Below, in pieces: positions 55,895-64,000 of a DNA stretch of 64,000 bases (positions are counted from its first letter, which is position 1; each line of letters begins with the position of its first letter). The DNA is from Microbulbifer aggregans. Its GTDB lineage: Bacteria; Pseudomonadota; Gammaproteobacteria; Pseudomonadales; Cellvibrionaceae. Location of the stretch: contig NZ_CP014143.1 in NCBI RefSeq assembly GCF_001750105.1, forward strand, positions 2,387,501 through 2,451,500. The letters run 5' to 3'. The notes beneath the pieces are model-generated. The model saw only the letters and a list, made by a program, of their open reading frames with translations. It was not told the DNA's origin and did not search any database. The translations under genes and the position numbers were made by a program.

Positions 55895-57232
55895 ATGCGT
55901 GTCCTGGTGACCTGTTTGGCGCTCATATGCTCTGCCTGTTCATATATGGCGCCGCAGGTGGAACCGCTCGCCAAATGGAACCCTGAGCATAACGCCGAGG
56001 TGCGGCGGATGCTGATGGGGGATCGCTCACAAGATATTGCGATCCTGCTGGCATTCTCCGGCGGGGGGACCCGGGCTGCGGCGCTCTCATACGGCGTAAT
56101 GAAGGAGCTGCAGAGCACGGCGGTACACACGGCCCGTGGCGAGCGCACGATGCTGGCGGAAGTGGACATGATTTCCTCGGTGTCCGGCGGCAGCTTCACC
56201 GCCGCGTATTACGGCGTCTATGGACAGGGGATTTTTAAAGATTTCGAGGAGCGCTTTCTTCGCACAGATATTCAGGGGGCTTTGCTCAGCCAGACGTTGA
56301 GTCCGTCAAACTGGCGCCGGCTCGCCAGCCCCAGGTTCGGGCGAGCAGATCTGGCAGCGGAATACTATGACCAGATCCTGTTCGGTGGAGCACCCCTGTC
56401 TGCCATGGAGTGGCCGGGTGCGCCCTGGATCGTGATCAACAGTACCGACCTGACCACGGGCATGCGAGTGCCCTTCGTGCAGGAGATGTTCGATCTTTTA
56501 TGTATCGATATTGGCGAGTATCCGGTCTCGAGAGCCGTCGCAGCGTCCTCGGGAGTGCCCATCGTTTTCTCGCCGATTGCGGCGGAGAATCATGCCGGCA
56601 CTTGTGATTTTCGCCCGCCGGAATGGATCGATATGGCACTGGCGCAGGATCAGCTGACTTCGCAAAAAATTGTCGCGCGCAACCTGAAAGGCTACCTGGA
56701 TCGCGAGCGCCGTCCCTGGCTGCATCTGGTGGATGGGGGCATCTCAGACAATCTGGGGTTACGCAGTTATTACCGCACTTTAACGGTGACGGCGGACCCT
56801 GCTAACCCCAGGTATCTGTTACCGCACCTGAATGCACAGCACGTGCTGGTGGTGTTGGTCAATGCCAATGCCCACCCTCATCATGAGTGGGCAAGGACTC
56901 AGGATTCGCCTCCGCTGCTTGAGGTGGCTGGTAGTGTCACTGGCAGCCAGATTACCCACGCGAGTGACGATACTATCCTCCTCACTCGCAAGACGTTTGA
57001 GAGCTGGGTAGAGAAAAATAACTCCACCGAGCGCCCGGTAAGCTTTCACTTTGTCGAGGTAAGCTTTGACCGGATCGAGGACAAGAGTGATCGGGAGTTC
57101 CTGAACAATATCAGTACCTCGTTTCGTTTGACCGATGAAGAGGTGGATCGCCTGATTGCTGCCGGACAGGAAGTTCTGTCCCAGTCCAGCGTTTACCAGG
57201 ATTTCGTACGGTTGATTCAGGGGGCAGATTGA
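55895..57232 (+). CDS. Patatin-like phospholipase lipoprotein
   Basis: 445 residues. Starts MRVLVTCLALICSACSYMAP with a lipobox-like CSAC, so probably lipid-anchored. Patatin fold: oxyanion loop LAFSGGGTRAAALSYGVM, nucleophile serine in ISSVSGGSFTAAYYG, and catalytic aspartate in LVDGGISDNLGL. Predicted phospholipase/acyl hydrolase in the envelope; may be toxic if misplaced. A longer frame from 55595 runs through tRNA-Gly copy 3 and is rejected. A GTG four codons upstream (55883) is an alternative. Confidence 0.88.
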   Translation: MRVLVTCLALICSACSYMAPQVEPLAKWNPEHNAEVRRMLMGDRSQDIAILLAFSGGGTRAAALSYGVMKELQSTAVHTARGERTMLAEVDMISSVSGGSFTAAYYGVYGQGIFKDFEERFLRTDIQGALLSQTLSPSNWRRLASPRFGRADLAAEYYDQILFGGAPLSAMEWPGAPWIVINSTDLTTGMRVPFVQEMFDLLCIDIGEYPVSRAVAASSGVPIVFSPIAAENHAGTCDFRPPEWIDMALAQDQLTSQKIVARNLKGYLDRERRPWLHLVDGGISDNLGLRSYYRTLTVTADPANPRYLLPHLNAQHVLVVLVNANAHPHHEWARTQDSPPLLEVAGSVTGSQITHASDDTILLTRKTFESWVEKNNSTERPVSFHFVEVSFDRIEDKSDREFLNNISTSFRLTDEEVDRLIAAGQEVLSQSSVYQDFVRLIQGAD

Positions 57233-57340
57233 GCGGTGGGCATTTGGGGCCATTAGGCCAGTAATCTCCCCACGGTTTGTCCGGTTGCAATATGTGGGGT
57301 AAGGGCGTTGAATATGCGGCCTCAAACCCGGGAGGAAGAG

Positions 57341-58273
57341 ATGACAGCAGCGCTCTCCATTAGCAATCTGCAGAAAACCTACGACAACGGTTTCCAGGCA
57401 CTGAAAGGCATCAGCTTCGATGTCCAGCCCGGGGACTTCTTCGCTCTGTTAGGCCCGAACGGTGCCGGCAAGTCCACCACCATCGGCATCATCTGCTCGC
57501 TGGTCCGCAAGACAGGCGGAAGTGTGTCCATCTTCGGGGTGGATATCGACAAGGATTTCGCCGCTGCCAAGCAGATGCTGGGCGTGGTGCCGCAGGAGTT
57601 CAATTTCAGCCAGTTTGAGAAGGTCTACGACATCGTCTGTACCCAGGGGGGCTTTTACGGCATGCCCCGCAAACTGGCCGAGGAGCGCACCGAGAAGTAT
57701 CTCAAGCAGCTGGGACTGTGGGACAAGCGCAGCACCCAGGCGCGTATGCTCTCCGGCGGCATGAAGCGTCGCCTGATGATCGCCCGTGCACTGATTCATG
57801 AGCCGAAGCTGCTGATCCTCGATGAGCCCACCGCCGGGGTGGATATCGAGCTGCGTCGCTCCATGTGGACCTTCCTGGAGGAGATCAACCGCCAGGGCAC
57901 CACCATTATCCTGACTACCCATTACCTGGAGGAGGCTGAAAGCCTGTGCCGCAATATCGCCATCATCGACAAGGGCGAAATTGTTGAGAATACCTCCATC
58001 AAGTCACTGCTGAAGACCCTGAACAAGGAGGTGTTTATTCTCGATGTGCGCGATCCCTTGAGCGATTGCCCGGATCTGGGCGACTTTGAAGGCCGCCTGC
58101 GGGATGAGCACAGTCTGGAGGTCACCATCGAGAAAGGACAGTCGCTGAACACCCTGTTCAGTAGGCTCGAAGAGCAGGGGGTTGCGGTGGTCAGCATGCG
58201 TAACCGCGCCAACCGGCTGGAGGAGCTCTTTGTCTCGCTGTTGGCTGATGCCAAGAAAGAGGGGGGCGAGTGA
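57341..58273 (+). CDS. yadG: ABC transporter ATP-binding protein (YadG-like)
   Basis: 310 residues. Walker A GPNGAGKSTT, signature LSGGMKRRLMIARAL, Walker B LLILDEPTAGVD, switch His in TTHYLEEAESL. The C-terminal extra domain is typical of YadG-type exporters. ATG 57341 has GGGAGGA upstream; the extra residues from 57308 are not needed. Its stop overlaps the permease ATG. Confidence 0.92.
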   Translation: MTAALSISNLQKTYDNGFQALKGISFDVQPGDFFALLGPNGAGKSTTIGIICSLVRKTGGSVSIFGVDIDKDFAAAKQMLGVVPQEFNFSQFEKVYDIVCTQGGFYGMPRKLAEERTEKYLKQLGLWDKRSTQARMLSGGMKRRLMIARALIHEPKLLILDEPTAGVDIELRRSMWTFLEEINRQGTTIILTTHYLEEAESLCRNIAIIDKGEIVENTSIKSLLKTLNKEVFILDVRDPLSDCPDLGDFEGRLRDEHSLEVTIEKGQSLNTLFSRLEEQGVAVVSMRNRANRLEELFVSLLADAKKEGGE

Positions 58274-59046
58274 TGAGCCTGGATATTCTCTGGACCGCAT
58301 TTACTACTATCTTCCGCCGCGAGGTGCGTCGGTTCACCCGGATCTGGCCGCAGACGCTGGTGCCGCCGGTGATCACCATGTCCCTGTATTTTGTGATCTT
58401 CGGCTCCCTGATTGGCCGCCGCATCGGCGAGATGGGGGGCTTTTCCTATATGGAGTTTGTGGTACCGGGCCTGATCATGATGGCGGTGATCACCAATTCC
58501 TATTCGAATGTGGCGTCCTCTTTTTACAGTGCCAAGTTCCAACGGAATGTCGAGGAATTGCTGGTCGCGCCGATCCCCAACTGGGTCATCATGGCAGGCT
58601 ATGTGCTCGGCGGCGTTGCCCGGGGCCTGATTGTGGGCTTCGTCGTGACGATTATCGCTCTGCTGTTTACTTCGCTGGAAGTGCAGCATCTGGGCCTGAC
58701 TATCGCCATCGTGTTTATGGCGGCAGTGCTGTTTTCCCTGGCGGGTTTTATCAACGCGATCTTCGCCAATAGCTTCGATGATATTTCCATCATCCCGACC
58801 TTTGTGCTGACGCCGCTCACTTATCTCGGCGGAGTGTTTTACTCCATCGAACTGTTATCACCATTCTGGCAGGGGCTCTCCAAGCTCAATCCGGTGCTCT
58901 ACATGGTGAATGCCTTCCGCTACGGCGTGCTCGGTGTCTCCGACATCAACGTGGGCTGGGCATTCGCCGGTGTCATTGTATTTATTGCACTGCTGTTTAG
59001 CTGGGGCCTGCACCTGATGAGCCGCGGCAAGCGGCTGCGCCACTGA
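58273..59046 (+). CDS. yadH: ABC transporter permease (YadH-like, ABC-2 type)
   Basis: 257 residues with six membrane helices. ABC-2 permease pattern: RFTRIWPQTLVPPVITMSLYFVIFG, MEFVVPGLIMMAVITNSYSN, LTPLTYLGGVFYSIELLSPFWQ, LNPVLYMVNAFRYGVLG. The ABC partner is the gene just upstream. Substrate unknown. Ends with RKRL-like polar tail and is 12 bases from queF. Confidence 0.92.
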   Translation: MSLDILWTAFTTIFRREVRRFTRIWPQTLVPPVITMSLYFVIFGSLIGRRIGEMGGFSYMEFVVPGLIMMAVITNSYSNVASSFYSAKFQRNVEELLVAPIPNWVIMAGYVLGGVARGLIVGFVVTIIALLFTSLEVQHLGLTIAIVFMAAVLFSLAGFINAIFANSFDDISIIPTFVLTPLTYLGGVFYSIELLSPFWQGLSKLNPVLYMVNAFRYGVLGVSDINVGWAFAGVIVFIALLFSWGLHLMSRGKRLRH

Positions 59047-59058
59047 GAAGTAACCACT

Positions 59059-59889
59059 ATGGATCGCGAAGACTGGAAGGGCCTGCCCCTGGGGCAGGAG
59101 ACGCAGTATGAATCCCGCTATAACCCGGGCCTGTTGCATCCCATAGAGCGGGCCATTTCCCGGGCCCACCTGGGGCTCTCGGGCGGCGAGCTGCCGTTTT
59201 CTGGATTGGATGAATGGTGGGGCTTCGAGCTCTCCTGGCTGAATCCCAGGGGGGTGCCACAGGTTGCCGTGGGCAGGTTCAGCTTCCCCCATGACTCAGT
59301 GGCGATGATCGAATCCAAGTCCTTCAAGCTGTACCTGAATTCATTCAACCAGAGCGAATTCGCCAGCTGGGAGGAGGTGCGCGATACCCTCAAGAGAGAT
59401 CTGAGTACTGCCTCCGGCGGAGAGGTGACGGTTGAGCTCTTGGGGGTGGAAGACGCCGCGCTGTCAGTGGTCAAGCCTGAGGGGTTTTGCCTTGACCAGC
59501 TGGATATCGAGACGCGTCGCTACCAGCCGGACGCGGCACTGCTCAGGCTCGATGCTGGACGCGGCGCCGTGAGCGAAGTCCTTTACAGCCATCTGCTGCG
59601 CAGCAACTGCCCGGTTACCGGCCAGCCGGACTGGGCTACCGTATGCATCGATTATCGCGGCCCGGCCCTGGATCGGGAGGCGCTGCTGGCCTATATCATT
59701 TCCTTCCGTGAGCACCAGGATTTCCACGAGCACTGTGTCGAGCGGATCTTCTGTGACCTGCAACAGCTGTCCGGGTTTGATGAGCTCACCGTCTGCGCCC
59801 GCTATACCCGTCGTGGCGGCCTCGATATCAACCCGTTGCGCAGCACGCTTGCGGGTAAGGGGCTTCCTCCCCGTTTCGCCCGCCAGTAG
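59059..59889 (+). CDS. queF: NADPH-dependent 7-cyano-7-deazaguanine reductase QueF (type II)
   Basis: 276 residues, so the bimodular type II QueF (E. coli 282). N-module carries the QueF motif ESKSFKLYLNSFNQSEF; the C-module contains the catalytic cysteine in LLRSNCPVTGQPDWATVCIDY and FHEHCVERIFCDL. It reduces preQ0 to preQ1 on the way to queuosine in tRNA GUN anticodons. Confidence 0.96.
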   Translation: MDREDWKGLPLGQETQYESRYNPGLLHPIERAISRAHLGLSGGELPFSGLDEWWGFELSWLNPRGVPQVAVGRFSFPHDSVAMIESKSFKLYLNSFNQSEFASWEEVRDTLKRDLSTASGGEVTVELLGVEDAALSVVKPEGFCLDQLDIETRRYQPDAALLRLDAGRGAVSEVLYSHLLRSNCPVTGQPDWATVCIDYRGPALDREALLAYIISFREHQDFHEHCVERIFCDLQQLSGFDELTVCARYTRRGGLDINPLRSTLAGKGLPPRFARQ

Positions 59890-60049
59890 CGGGTTGCCAG
59901 AGCGGCCGGGGCGCACTCGTTCGAGGTGCGTTCCTGTGGTCCCGAGCAGGGGCCAGTATTGCAGTCAGTTTTCCAACTCACCTCGCGCCGTCGCGTAGAC
60001 CAGCTAGTCTTGCAGTGACAAATTTGCTTGGACTTGCGAGGTATGGGCG

Positions 60050-60571
60050 ATGAGTGATGCAGGAGCTTCAGGGAAAACTATGACACTCCTCGGAGTGCTG
60101 ACGATCATTCTGGGCGTACTGGCGCTGCTGGCGCCGAGTCTGACCGGGTTTTCCATCGCGCTGCTGATCGGTGTGCTGGTGCTGATCGGTGGTGTCTTCC
60201 GTCTGATCTGGGCGTTTCGTGCCGGCAGTTTTGGTAAGGGCTTATTGGGCGTTGCCCTGGGGCTGCTCACGATTCTGGCGGGCATTATCCTATTGGCAAA
60301 CCCCGTGCTGCTGTCCGGGATGCTGACCATCTTTCTGGCCGTTTACTTCATTGTTGATGGCATTGCGGAACTGGCGGCCGGACTGGGCGCAGCCGGCGCA
60401 GGGGGCAGGGGATGGCTGATTTTCGGCGGCATCGTCTCCATCCTGCTCGGCATCATGCTCTGGGCCCAGTTCCCGTTCTCTGGCGTCTGGGCGCTGGGCA
60501 TCTTGTTTGGTATCAAGCTTTTCTTTGTCGGCATGATCATGATTGCCGGTGGTCGCGCGCTGAAGGCGTAG
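60050..60571 (+). CDS. HdeD/DUF308 family membrane protein
   Basis: 173 residues with six membrane helices in three similar hairpins (LLGVLTIILGVLALLAPSLT, GLLTILAGIILLANP, FGGIVSILLGIMLWAQFP): the DUF308/HdeD repeat. HdeD of E. coli is linked to acid resistance, but most relatives are uncharacterised. Ten bases before the hydrolase gene. Confidence 0.88.
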   Translation: MSDAGASGKTMTLLGVLTIILGVLALLAPSLTGFSIALLIGVLVLIGGVFRLIWAFRAGSFGKGLLGVALGLLTILAGIILLANPVLLSGMLTIFLAVYFIVDGIAELAAGLGAAGAGGRGWLIFGGIVSILLGIMLWAQFPFSGVWALGILFGIKLFFVGMIMIAGGRALKA

Positions 60572-60581
60572 TCAAATCGGG

Positions 60582-62024
60582 ATGCTTGTTCGAGGGCTCC
60601 TCAGGCTCTGTTTCTCCTTCGTGCTGGGAGTGCTGTTGGTGCTGGCGGTGGGTGCTTCAATCTATGTGGCCCGCCTGCCGGAACTGCAACTCTGGCATAC
60701 GGCGATACTGGATGAGGAATTTACCGCGGATGCCGGTATCGATTCTTTCGGAGAGTACCTCGCCCTCGAGGAGCGCCTCTTTGCCCAGCTAGACCGGGAG
60801 ATCTATCAGCGCACCGCTGTCGCAACGCCGGACACCATCAACCGCTTTCAGCGCGGCAGCCTTGCTGACCCGGAGCGCTGGTCCCCCAACTGGAACCGCA
60901 GTTTCCTGTTGGAGGCCACTGCGCCGCGCGCCAACGTATTGTTGCTGCATGGATTGACCGATGCCCCATATAGCCTCAGACGCCTGGGAGAAACGCTGCA
61001 TGGTGCGGGCGCGACGGTGCTGGGACTCCGGATACCCGGGCACGGCACGGCCCCGTCCGGGTTGGTTTCGGTCCGCTGGCAGGATATGGCCGCCGCCGTC
61101 CACCTTGCGATTCAAGACCTTGCCAGCCGAAGCGATGGGCGACCGCTTTACCTGGTGGGCTATTCAAATGGCGCTGCACTAGCGGTGCATTACGCACTGG
61201 AGGCTTTAGAGAACCCGGAGTTACCCGGGGTCGACAAGCTGGTGCTGATCTCCCCTGAAATCGGCGTTGCACCCATGGCCGCCTTGGCAATTTGGCAGGC
61301 CCGGCTCGGTGACCTGCTCGGAATTGAAAAGCTCCAATGGAACAGCATCGCACCACTGGAGTATGAGCCGTTCAAGTACGGCGCCTTTGCGGTCAATGGC
61401 GGTGTTGTCACCCATGAAATAACCACCGAAATTCGGCGTAGGTTGCTTACGTTGGCTAATCGGGATGGGCTGGGCGCGATGCCACCGACGCTCTCGTTTT
61501 CTTCGGTGATTGATGCCACCGTATTGGCCCCGGCGTTGGTCAGCAATTTTTATAACCTGCTTCCGCCCGGGGATCATGAGCTGGTGCTGTTCGATGTTAA
61601 CCGCATGGCAGCGGTGGAGCATTTGCTGCAGTGGAAGCCAGACCGGATCATCGCAGCCGTGCGCCAGGTACCGCAGAGGCAATACACGCTGACCGTGGTG
61701 TCCAACTCGCCTGAGAACTCACCAGCCGTCGCCGCCCACCAATGGGCTCCGGATCAGACGGAGCCCTCCGTGGAACCTCTGGGACTCGAGTGGCCAGACA
61801 ACATCTACTCACTGTCCCATGTCGCCCTGCCTTTTGCGCCGGACGACAGCATCTATGGGGGTAGAGCGGAGGGGCACGGTCCGGGGATACAGCTGGGAAG
61901 GCTGGCGATGCGGGGGGAGCGGGGCGCGTTGGTAATCAGCCCCTCAGCGCAATTGCGGTTGCGCTGGAACCCCTTTTATTCGTGGATGGAGGATCGGGCA
62001 GTACAGTTCATGGAGCTGGACTGA
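60582..62024 (+). CDS. Membrane-anchored alpha/beta hydrolase
   Basis: 480 residues. One N-terminal membrane segment (about 6-28), then an alpha/beta hydrolase: VLLLHGLTDAPYSLR (oxyanion region), nucleophile serine in LVGYSNGAALAVHYAL (GYSNG), and H near the end (RMAAVEH). Long for a lipase, with an insert at 300-420. Probably a periplasm-facing lysophospholipase/carboxylesterase. Directly follows the HdeD-like gene. Ends before the convergent cyclase. Confidence 0.87.
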   Translation: MLVRGLLRLCFSFVLGVLLVLAVGASIYVARLPELQLWHTAILDEEFTADAGIDSFGEYLALEERLFAQLDREIYQRTAVATPDTINRFQRGSLADPERWSPNWNRSFLLEATAPRANVLLLHGLTDAPYSLRRLGETLHGAGATVLGLRIPGHGTAPSGLVSVRWQDMAAAVHLAIQDLASRSDGRPLYLVGYSNGAALAVHYALEALENPELPGVDKLVLISPEIGVAPMAALAIWQARLGDLLGIEKLQWNSIAPLEYEPFKYGAFAVNGGVVTHEITTEIRRRLLTLANRDGLGAMPPTLSFSSVIDATVLAPALVSNFYNLLPPGDHELVLFDVNRMAAVEHLLQWKPDRIIAAVRQVPQRQYTLTVVSNSPENSPAVAAHQWAPDQTEPSVEPLGLEWPDNIYSLSHVALPFAPDDSIYGGRAEGHGPGIQLGRLAMRGERGALVISPSAQLRLRWNPFYSWMEDRAVQFMELD

Positions 62025-62054
62025 TGTGGTGGTCGCTGGTTGGCCGTCGGCGGC

Positions 62055-63449
62055 TCAGATAATGACTTTTTTCTTGAGCGTATCTGTGGCTTTTTCCAGA
62101 GAGCGCAGCACCTTTTCCCGGTCGTAATTGCGGATCTTGTCCAGATCCATGTGCATGGAGAAACCGGGAGCATGTTCTTCCAGGTAACTCTGCTGGCCTC
62201 CCAGGTTTTTACGCAGGTCGGTGACCTGGTAGACCTTCACCGGCGTGCTGAAGCCTTTCACGTTTACCAGGCCGCGGTCGCGGCACATGACCGAGTGCTT
62301 GATCAGCGCCCAGGTCTCATGGCTGATCAGAATCTCGCCGGGTTGCGCCGCGCCTTCGAGGCGCGCCGCCAGGTTCACGTGGGTGCCCATTACCGTGTAG
62401 GACTGATGGTTCGCGGTGCCGAAAATACCCACGGTGCAGTAGCCAGTGTTGATGCCCATGCGCACCTGCAGCGGGCGAGAAATGCCCTTGTTGTACCACT
62501 CCTGCTTCATCTCGGTGACGCGCTTGCGCATGGCCAGCGCCATGGCGACACAGCGGAGGGCATCGGACTTCGGTCCCTTGCTCTCGTCGTCCCCGAAGAC
62601 CACCATCACCGCGTCGCCGATGAACTTGTCGATGGTGCCACCATACTGACCAGCGATTCGGGCCATTTCTGACAGGTAGCCATTCAGCAGCTCGGTGAAT
62701 GTCTCCGCCTCCAGCTCTTCCGTCAGCTGGCTGAAATCCTTGATGTCCGAGAAGAACACGGTCAGCAGCTTGCGCTCGGTGACCAGTTCACTCTCCTTGC
62801 CGTTGGTGACGGCGCGCCACAACCGCTGGGGCAGGTACTTGGAGAGCTTGTAAGTGCGCATCTTGCTGACATGCTGATCCGCGGACAGGGACTGGTTTTC
62901 CTGCTTCAGGGCCGCGATCTGCTTGTGGGTATAAAACGCATAGGCGCAGAAATAGGTGAAGACGCCGATCAGGCTCGCCGCACTGATGGTCAGGTCTGCA
63001 TTGACCACCATGGCTGGCTTGTGGATCAGGTAGCCGGTTCCGACTCCGAGTAGCAAGCCGGTGTTGTGTTCAAACCAGCGTCGGCCACCACCCGCGGTAA
63101 GGGCGTTGAACTGCACCATGGTGACAAACAGCAGGGCCGGCAGCAGACTGAAATTGGTCAGGGCGATAGCGATACCGATCAGGACGGCATCGGTGAATGA
63201 GAGCCAGCGCTGTACTGCGCCTGCGTTGCCCGTCGAAGCTCGACTGGAGATGCGGTAGGCGAGGCCGATATAAATGAGCAGAACGGCTGCCATGCCCAGT
63301 GTAAGCGCTTTGTCCAAATCCCACGGGGCGGACCAGTTCACAGCATTTACAAGGGTGCCCGCCGCGGCAAAACAGATCAAACCGCGAAAATAGAAGGGGT
63401 AGCGGGAATCAATGTTCCGCCCGGGTGCTTCCTTTGGCCGGTCCTGCAT
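62055..63449 (-). CDS. Membrane class III adenylate cyclase
   Basis: 464 residues. About six membrane helices (about 20-190), a short coiled linker (HKQIAALKQENQSLSADQHVS), then a cyclase domain (about 235-395). Metal aspartates in FSDIKDFSQL and GDAVMVVFGDD; the Lys in TIDKFIGDA and Thr in SYTVMGTHVNLAARLE are the adenine-selecting residues, so ATP rather than GTP is the likely substrate. A 60-residue tail follows. It makes cAMP at the membrane. ATG 63449 is chosen; an ATG at 63512 would add 21 residues. It may receive an envelope signal through the membrane part. Confidence 0.9.
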   Translation of the reverse strand: MQDRPKEAPGRNIDSRYPFYFRGLICFAAAGTLVNAVNWSAPWDLDKALTLGMAAVLLIYIGLAYRISSRASTGNAGAVQRWLSFTDAVLIGIAIALTNFSLLPALLFVTMVQFNALTAGGGRRWFEHNTGLLLGVGTGYLIHKPAMVVNADLTISAASLIGVFTYFCAYAFYTHKQIAALKQENQSLSADQHVSKMRTYKLSKYLPQRLWRAVTNGKESELVTERKLLTVFFSDIKDFSQLTEELEAETFTELLNGYLSEMARIAGQYGGTIDKFIGDAVMVVFGDDESKGPKSDALRCVAMALAMRKRVTEMKQEWYNKGISRPLQVRMGINTGYCTVGIFGTANHQSYTVMGTHVNLAARLEGAAQPGEILISHETWALIKHSVMCRDRGLVNVKGFSTPVKVYQVTDLRKNLGGQQSYLEEHAPGFSMHMDLDKIRNYDREKVLRSLEKATDTLKKKVII

Positions 63450-63690
63450 TGGGTTGTCTTTATCCGATGTGTGCAGATAGCGCTCGATGGCTGGCGCTAT
63501 CGAGGGGGACATGCCCCGGATTTATTCTTGTGCTCCCGCGTAATGCGGTGCCTGAAGTTTACTCCGGGCGGAATGATAATGCGACAGGGGAGTCGTCTTT
63601 GGTCAAAAACGGACAGATCGGTGAGGCTGTCGCCACCATGCAGTAGAATGCGCCTCCTTGATGAAAGCGAATTCAGTAGGGGAGAGACTG

Positions 63691-64000
63691 ATGGAAGCCT
63701 TGGAGGCTCTTCATAACCGCGTATCCGTGGGCAAGCTGACTGATCCGGCTCCGACCGAGGCTCAGCGCCAGAATATCTTCCGCGCCGCCTTACGTGCCGC
63801 CGACCATGCCGCCCTCCGTCCCTGGCGCTTCCTGCAGGTGGAAGGGGAGGAGCGCCGCAAGCTGGGCGAGCTGTTCCTCCGTGCCGCCGAGGCGGAGAAT
63901 AACGGCCCCCTGCCGGAGGCCAAGCAGGAGAAGACCCTGGCTATGCCGCTGCGGGCCCCCTTGATCCTGGTCGCCATCACTCGCCTGCAGGAGCACCCCA
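63691..64000 (+). CDS. Nitroreductase family protein (YdjA-like), 3' end outside window
   Basis: 103 codons in view from ATG 63691 (GGGGAGAG eight bases upstream). MEALEALHNRVSVGKLTDPAPTEAQRQNIFRAALRAADHA.. with RPWRFLQVEGEERRKLGELF and APLILVAITRL is the start of a short YdjA-type FMN nitroreductase. The frame is open at the window end. Confidence 0.88.
   Translation, partial: MEALEALHNRVSVGKLTDPAPTEAQRQNIFRAALRAADHAALRPWRFLQVEGEERRKLGELFLRAAEAENNGPLPEAKQEKTLAMPLRAPLILVAITRLQEHP

Overview
The window looks like a chromosomal segment of a marine, aerobic gammaproteobacterium. The mix of families (TamA/TamB, MtfA, OadGAB sodium pump, EpmC, YheU, PdxB, type II QueF, type IV minor pilins, OmpW) fits the Cellvibrionales, for example Microbulbifer-like bacteria. 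That placement is an inference from gene content and is not proven here. Coding density is high and genes are often fused by ATGA/GTGA or 1-base overlaps. I see no insertion sequence, integrase, prophage or CRISPR array; this is mostly core genome with a few unusual islands.

Layout. 1-1226: 3' end of an rRNA operon (23S 3' part, 5S, terminator), followed by about 550 bases of non-coding DNA with two more copies of the same terminator and many short hairpins. 1.8-9.4 kb: a lipoprotein, a TauE-type exporter coupled to an aldehyde dehydrogenase, a c5-type cytochrome, Dps, and a LysR regulator divergent from acetoacetyl-CoA synthetase. 9.6-17.5 kb: tamA-tamB, a MobA-like nucleotidyltransferase overlapping convergent mtfA, and a YedK/HMCES-like protein. 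18.0-23.1 kb: a five-gene type IV minor pilin operon (fimT/U, pilW, pilX, pilV, pilE) without pilY1 but with a greatly enlarged PilV that carries three copies of a cysteine/tryptophan domain. 23.35-23.85 kb: tRNA-Arg(ACG), its promoter and terminator, and a trailing 176-178 bp tandem repeat that resembles the rtT repeats of the E. coli tyrT operon.

24-37 kb: polX, a Dus enzyme, the oadGAB oxaloacetate decarboxylase sodium pump, djlA, bolA, ompW, mmsA and recQ. 37-48 kb: lipoproteins, a glutaminyl cyclase divergent from a DUF502 protein, a gcvR-trmL-flavodoxin-mnmC operon, a lipoprotein methyltransferase, yheU, tusA and others. 46.7-51.5 kb: a tight chain epmC-exonuclease-pdxB-NAD kinase-like-methyltransferase. 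51.7-54.7 kb: alaA with a small partner, msrB and a DUF1499 protein. 54.75-55.67 kb: a stringent-type promoter followed by three tandem tRNA-Glu/tRNA-Gly pairs. 55.9-64 kb: patatin-like lipoprotein, yadG-yadH ABC transporter, queF, HdeD-like protein, a large alpha/beta hydrolase, a membrane class III adenylate cyclase, and the start of a nitroreductase gene cut by the window edge.

Functionally the window is rich in translation support: rRNA, seven tRNAs, and the modification genes mnmC, trmL, tusA, queF, dus and epmC. It also holds envelope biogenesis genes (tamAB, pilins, OmpW). The most unusual material is the pilin operon, the tRNA-Arg trailer repeats, the multi-terminator rRNA trailer, and the lipoprotein-anchored methyltransferase.
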